20,982 bases of DNA from the IMG/VR virus record IMGVR_UViG_3300035181_001326, positions 1 through 20,982 of that record; one strand, written 5' to 3'. Each line of letters opens with the position of its first letter. The first letter of the stretch is position 1. The DNA is from a virus. The position numbers and the translations under genes were made by a program. Below are positions 20,360 to 20,982 of the stretch, piece after piece. The notes below the pieces were generated by a model. The model made no database searches, was not told the DNA's origin, and was given only the letters and a program-made list of their open reading frames with translations.

Positions 20360-20521
20360 TTATACTCCTGTAATTAAAGATATTATTACAAACATAAAAA
20401 TATAAACTAATAATATCTTTAATTCATAGTTAGTATTTTTAATTAAATAATTAATTTTATTGTTTTCTTTTTTTACTATATTAAATTGATTATCGTAATG
20501 TGAATCTGGTTTATTATTCAT
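20360..20521 (-). CDS. Small single-pass membrane protein, 53 aa
   Basis: A 53-residue protein starting MNNKPDSHYDNQFNIVKKEN, hydrophilic for 33 residues, then a hydrophobic segment at about 34-52 (LKILLVYIFMFVIISLITG). The start is one base after the stop of the upstream gene, with only a weak ribosome site (AGTGAG), so translation is probably coupled. The membrane segment is encoded by a perfect inverted repeat (20372-20388 and 20408-20424). No recognised family. Confidence 0.6.
   Translation of the reverse strand: MNNKPDSHYDNQFNIVKKENNKINYLIKNTNYELKILLVYIFMFVIISLITGV
20372..20424. repeat. Perfect 17-bp inverted repeat with 19-base loop inside a coding region
   Basis: AATTAAAGATATTATTA (20372-20388) is the exact reverse complement of 20408-20424. 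In the minus-strand RNA the hairpin closes just before ACAGGAG, the ribosome site of the 22-residue peptide. No U tract follows on either strand, so a plain terminator is less likely. Confidence 0.85.
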
Positions 20522-20522
20522 G

Positions 20523-20804
20523 TTATTTACTCACTTTATTAAAAATTTTATCAGCTAACTTATTTAAATAATATAGTTGAAATTCATCTTCTAATTTTTT
20601 ATTTTTAATAAATTCTTCAAAAATATTTATTTTATCATTTATAATTTTAATATCTCTATTTATTTTTTTAATTTCAATATCTTTTTTATTTATTTCTTTA
20701 TCTAATATATTTTGCATATTGTTCTCTCTTATTTTAATTGTAGAAGTATTCCATTTATGTTTTTCTATTTTAATTAATAATTGTTTAAAATTTTCATCAA
20801 TCAA
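20523..20804 (-). CDS. Coiled-coil-like hypothetical protein, 93 aa (or 64 aa)
   Basis: A lysine/isoleucine-rich helical protein; the central part (LDKEINKKDIEIKKINRDIK, then IINDKINIFEEFIK) looks like a coiled coil. Two starts are possible. TTG at 20804 overlaps the upstream TGA (TTGA), which suits coupled translation and gives 93 residues. ATG at 20717 with an AGAGAG ribosome site gives 64 residues. I use the longer form but either is defensible. No domain recognised. It is the second gene of the operon from promoter copy 5. Confidence 0.62.
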   Translation of the reverse strand: MIDENFKQLLIKIEKHKWNTSTIKIRENNMQNILDKEINKKDIEIKKINRDIKIINDKINIFEEFIKNKKLEDEFQLYYLNKLADKIFNKVSK

Positions 20805-20899
20805 AATATAACTTTACTATTATCTCTTACAAAAACTCTCTTTAAATATATCACTGAATAAATAAATAAAACATCCATTATTAATGTAATTGCAATCAT
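20801..20899 (-). CDS. Small hydrophobic peptide, 32 aa, first gene of third accessory operon
   Basis: A 32-residue gene beginning MIAITLIMDVLFIYSVIYLK and ending in a basic tail RVFVRDNSKVIF, stop TGA at 20801-20803. It has one of the best ribosome sites in the window (AAAGGAG, six bases before ATG) and lies 30 bases downstream of promoter copy 5. The first 20 residues would span a membrane. The strong signals argue that it is translated despite its size. Function unknown. Confidence 0.6.
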   Translation of the reverse strand: MIAITLIMDVLFIYSVIYLKRVFVRDNSKVIF

Positions 20900-20928
20900 T
20901 TTAATTCTCCTTTGTTGTTTATATATAT

Positions 20929-20956
20929 ATATTAAACTACTTTAAATTATTGTCAA
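20929..20956 (-). promoter_or_regulatory. Repeated accessory promoter, copy 5
   Basis: On the minus strand TTGACA (20951-20956), 16 bp, TAATAT (20929-20934), with spacer ATAATTTAAAGTAGTT closely matching the other four copies. It drives the small-protein operon 20899 to 20289. Confidence 0.75.
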
Positions 20957-20982
20957 CTATTATTTTAATAAATTTGATTTAT

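Overview
The window is part of the genome of an AT-rich tailed dsDNA phage or prophage (roughly a quarter to 30% G+C by eye). The + strand carries a nearly complete head-and-tail module of HK97/siphovirus type: small and large terminase, portal, MuF-like head protein, XkdF-like protease with scaffold-like tail, major capsid protein, gp6-like connector, gp10-like protein, tail terminator, tail tube, tail chaperone with a -1 frameshift, and a tape measure of 1069 residues. No sheath gene lies between tail terminator and tube, so a non-contractile tail is likely. An M15 endopeptidase, a holin candidate and an overlapping Rz/Rz1 spanin pair sit inside the head module. The spanin pair implies a host with an outer membrane. 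Style of the XkdF, connector and MuF proteins recalls phages of alphaproteobacteria, but the host cannot be fixed from this window. TAA, TGA and TAG all act as stops, so the standard bacterial code applies.

Layout. 1-653: end of an unknown gene, a tRNA-Thr(UGU) with its own promoter, small terminase. 653-1963: large terminase. 1969-4544: minus-strand accessory block (EcoRI-type adenine methyltransferase, ankyrin-repeat protein, four small unknown proteins). 4663-6815: portal and MuF protein. 6849-8834: second minus block (four small proteins and a DPPY methyltransferase). 8962-9741: endolysin and holin. 9749-10018: one minus-strand gene. 10122-10753: spanins. 10777-11149: a promoter followed by a long, G+C-richer, foldable non-coding stretch that looks like a structured RNA or RNA leader. 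11150-16391: protease/scaffold through tail tube. 16510-20308: tail chaperones and tape measure. 20289-20899: a third minus block of four tiny or small proteins, two of them clearly membrane-spanning and a third likely so.

Two transcription programmes interleave. The + strand late genes have scattered sigma70-like promoters (TATAAT with TTGNTT or TTTACA, 16-17 bp spacing). The minus-strand accessory blocks are driven by five near-identical copies of a different promoter cassette (TTGACA, 16 bp, TAATAT or TAAAAT, with a conserved spacer), each placed directly upstream of a cargo gene. This reads as a family of plug-in accessory cassettes inserted between structural modules. Direct repeats around one methyltransferase, shared protein ends among neighbouring small genes and a single GAATTC site in the whole window support a picture of modular shuffling and restriction defence.

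Most worth attention: the putative structured RNA at 10812-11100, the repeated promoter cassettes, the A10 tract that would join portal and MuF into one protein, and the shared C-terminal K-x-K-I ends in the first minus block.
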